Assembly (NCBI GenBank): GCA_963747965.1
Contig: CAVVGZ010000007.1
Location: forward strand, 744,001-808,000
Origin: CAVVGZ01 sp963747965
GTDB taxonomy: Bacteria; Chloroflexota; Anaerolineae; Anaerolineales; Anaerolineaceae
Length of the DNA: 64,000 bases
Direction: 5' to 3'
Shown: positions 63,121-64,000 of the stretch, piece by piece
How the letters are laid out: the number at the start of each line of letters is the position of its first letter
Numbering within the stretch: position 1 is the first letter of the stretch
Program-made: the position numbers and the translations under genes
Notes under the pieces: model-generated
Told to the model about the DNA's origin: nothing
The model's database searches: none
Seen by the model: the letters and a program-made list of their open reading frames with translations, nothing else

Positions 63121-64000
63121 TTAATTTTTTTTCCAGAGCTTGAAATCTTTCAGATTCGATCTGCCTAAAAACTCCCGCAAAATCGAATTATCAGGTATTA
63201 ATTCAACATCTGTCGGCAAAAACCATTCCAGCAGGGTAAGCAGGCGCTTTGCTTCAATATATTCTGCTGTTCCATGCGGAACCTGCCTTAATAACGGTTC
63301 AGCATGAAGTTTAAGTGACGAAAGTTCATATGCCAGGGCGGAATTAAACATTGCATCTGCATTCTCCTGGTATGGAAAAATATATTTTTTTTCGCCAATT
63401 CGTACTGAGGCCCAGCGAGCGATGGTTTGCTGGGCATTATAACCCCGCTCCCTTGCATCACGCACAATCCGGCGAATTAATCTGCTGTCTGTTGTGGATA
63501 TGCGGTTCTGATGGTCCAGGTTTAATTGGGTCAGGAGGGAAATATATAGCCGATAAGTTGCCCCCGCAGGAACAACCGGCAATAATCCCGGATTTAATCC
63601 ATGGATGCCTTCTAAAATTATTAATTGATCTTGATTTAGTTTTAATACATCTCCAGATTCGCTATGACCAGTCCTGAAATTGTAGTGGGGGATCTGCACT
63701 TCCTTGCCTTGGATTAAATCCAGCAGATTTTTTCCCATTAATGGGATATTTACCGCTTCAATCGTCTCAAAATTATATTGTCCATTTTCATCCAATGGTG
63801 AATTTTCACGATCTACAAAATAATTATCCATCTCAATTGGGATTGGAGAAATACCCTGAGCCAGCAATTGGATTGCCAGTCTTTTTGAAAAGGTGGTCTT
63901 TCCCGAGCAGGAAGGTCCTGCAATTAGAACAATTCTCTTTTTTGGGGTCCGTGTAACAATGTCTTTAGCTATATCAGCAATTTTTTGCTCATGAAGGGCT
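63121..64000 (-). CDS. Uridine kinase-like nucleoside kinase (partial, N-terminus beyond window)
   Basis: The last 293 residues of a P-loop nucleoside kinase; the 5' end lies past 64000. Just inside the edge is the Walker A IVLIAGPSCSGKTTFSKRL, then IPIEMDNYFVDRE, a FETIEAV stretch, IILEGIHGLNPGL and LTQLNLDHQNRISTTDSRLIRRIVRDA with the substrate-binding residues. This form is seen in bacterial proteins where a TGS-like and threonyl-tRNA-synthetase-like N-terminal region precedes the kinase; whether that is present here cannot be seen. The C-terminal region has a helical tail ending at the stop at 63121. Confidence 0.88.
   Translation of the reverse strand, partial: ALHEQKIADIAKDIVTRTPKKRIVLIAGPSCSGKTTFSKRLAIQLLAQGISPIPIEMDNYFVDRENSPLDENGQYNFETIEAVNIPLMGKNLLDLIQGKEVQIPHYNFRTGHSESGDVLKLNQDQLIILEGIHGLNPGLLPVVPAGATYRLYISLLTQLNLDHQNRISTTDSRLIRRIVRDARERGYNAQQTIARWASVRIGEKKYIFPYQENADAMFNSALAYELSSLKLHAEPLLRQVPHGTAEYIEAKRLLTLLEWFLPTDVELIPDNSILREFLGRSNLKDFKLWKKN

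Overview
The window looks like a chromosomal piece of a moderately AT-rich bacterium of the phylum Chloroflexota, most likely class Anaerolineae. This is an inference from gene content: an FMN-type IPP isomerase next to a prenyl synthase, an SPFH protein ending in a helix-turn-helix, an amidohydrolase-CYTH fusion, a GlyA-GcvT fusion, a solo Flp-type pilin, a baseplate-J-like protein beside ruvX/mltG, and many Thr/Pro-rich exported proteins. No 16S rRNA or tRNA gene was seen, so the placement is not proven. Nearly all the DNA is housekeeping. I see no CRISPR array, integrase, insertion sequence or prophage.

Layout. 1-3.4 kb: lipid precursors (serine-palmitoyltransferase-like enzyme, prenyl synthase, fni, and a divergent acyl carrier protein). 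3.4-7.2 kb: sucCD, then an SPFH protein and its helical partner. 7.4-14.7 kb: Flp pilin, comF, hpf, efp, a cysteine-rich protein, a HAD-DinB fusion, ftsH, and convergent miaA/yraN. 14.8-21 kb: cinA, amidohydrolase-CYTH, glgA, malQ. 21-27.3 kb: EamA transporter, ferredoxin, an aspartase/fumarase, and the baseplate-J-like/ruvX/mltG operon. 27.4-36.5 kb: lipoprotein, DnaQ-like exonuclease, degenerate UvrD/AddB-like protein, active UvrD-like helicase, stand-alone Fe-S PD-(D/E)XK nuclease and recJ, packed with overlaps; I read this as a split AddAB-like DNA end-processing operon. 36.5-39.1 kb: rpsF-ssb-rpsR under a structured leader, and a PrsA-like foldase. 39.1-45.7 kb: smc, rnc, moaDE fusion, moaC, scpA. 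45.8-53.7 kb: pspC, aldo/keto reductase, mutS, a membrane protein, panE, fmt and a small membrane protein. 53.7-57.6 kb: an ABC-ATPase pseudogene, then a subtilase - ECF sigma - one-TM protein operon. 57.6-64 kb: a lipase-like hydrolase, the GlyA-GcvT fusion, a PLP aminotransferase and a uridine kinase cut by the window edge.

Six otherwise well conserved genes (fni, malQ, EamA gene, smc, panE, glyA-gcvT) are split by single-base indels, and eight of the nine indels I located are one-base insertions. When these are removed each gene regains a full family-like length. Because smc and glyA-type genes are normally needed, I suspect insertion-prone sequencing or assembly error rather than real gene loss. 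The ABC-ATPase relic is different: it keeps one frame but has four in-frame stops and a ruined signature motif, so it is a true pseudogene.

The best candidates for something little described are the split nuclease-helicase operon, the subtilase/ECF-sigma/one-TM operon, the SPFH-HTH pair, and the unusual fusions (amidohydrolase-CYTH, HAD-DinB, GlyA-GcvT, MoaD-MoaE).
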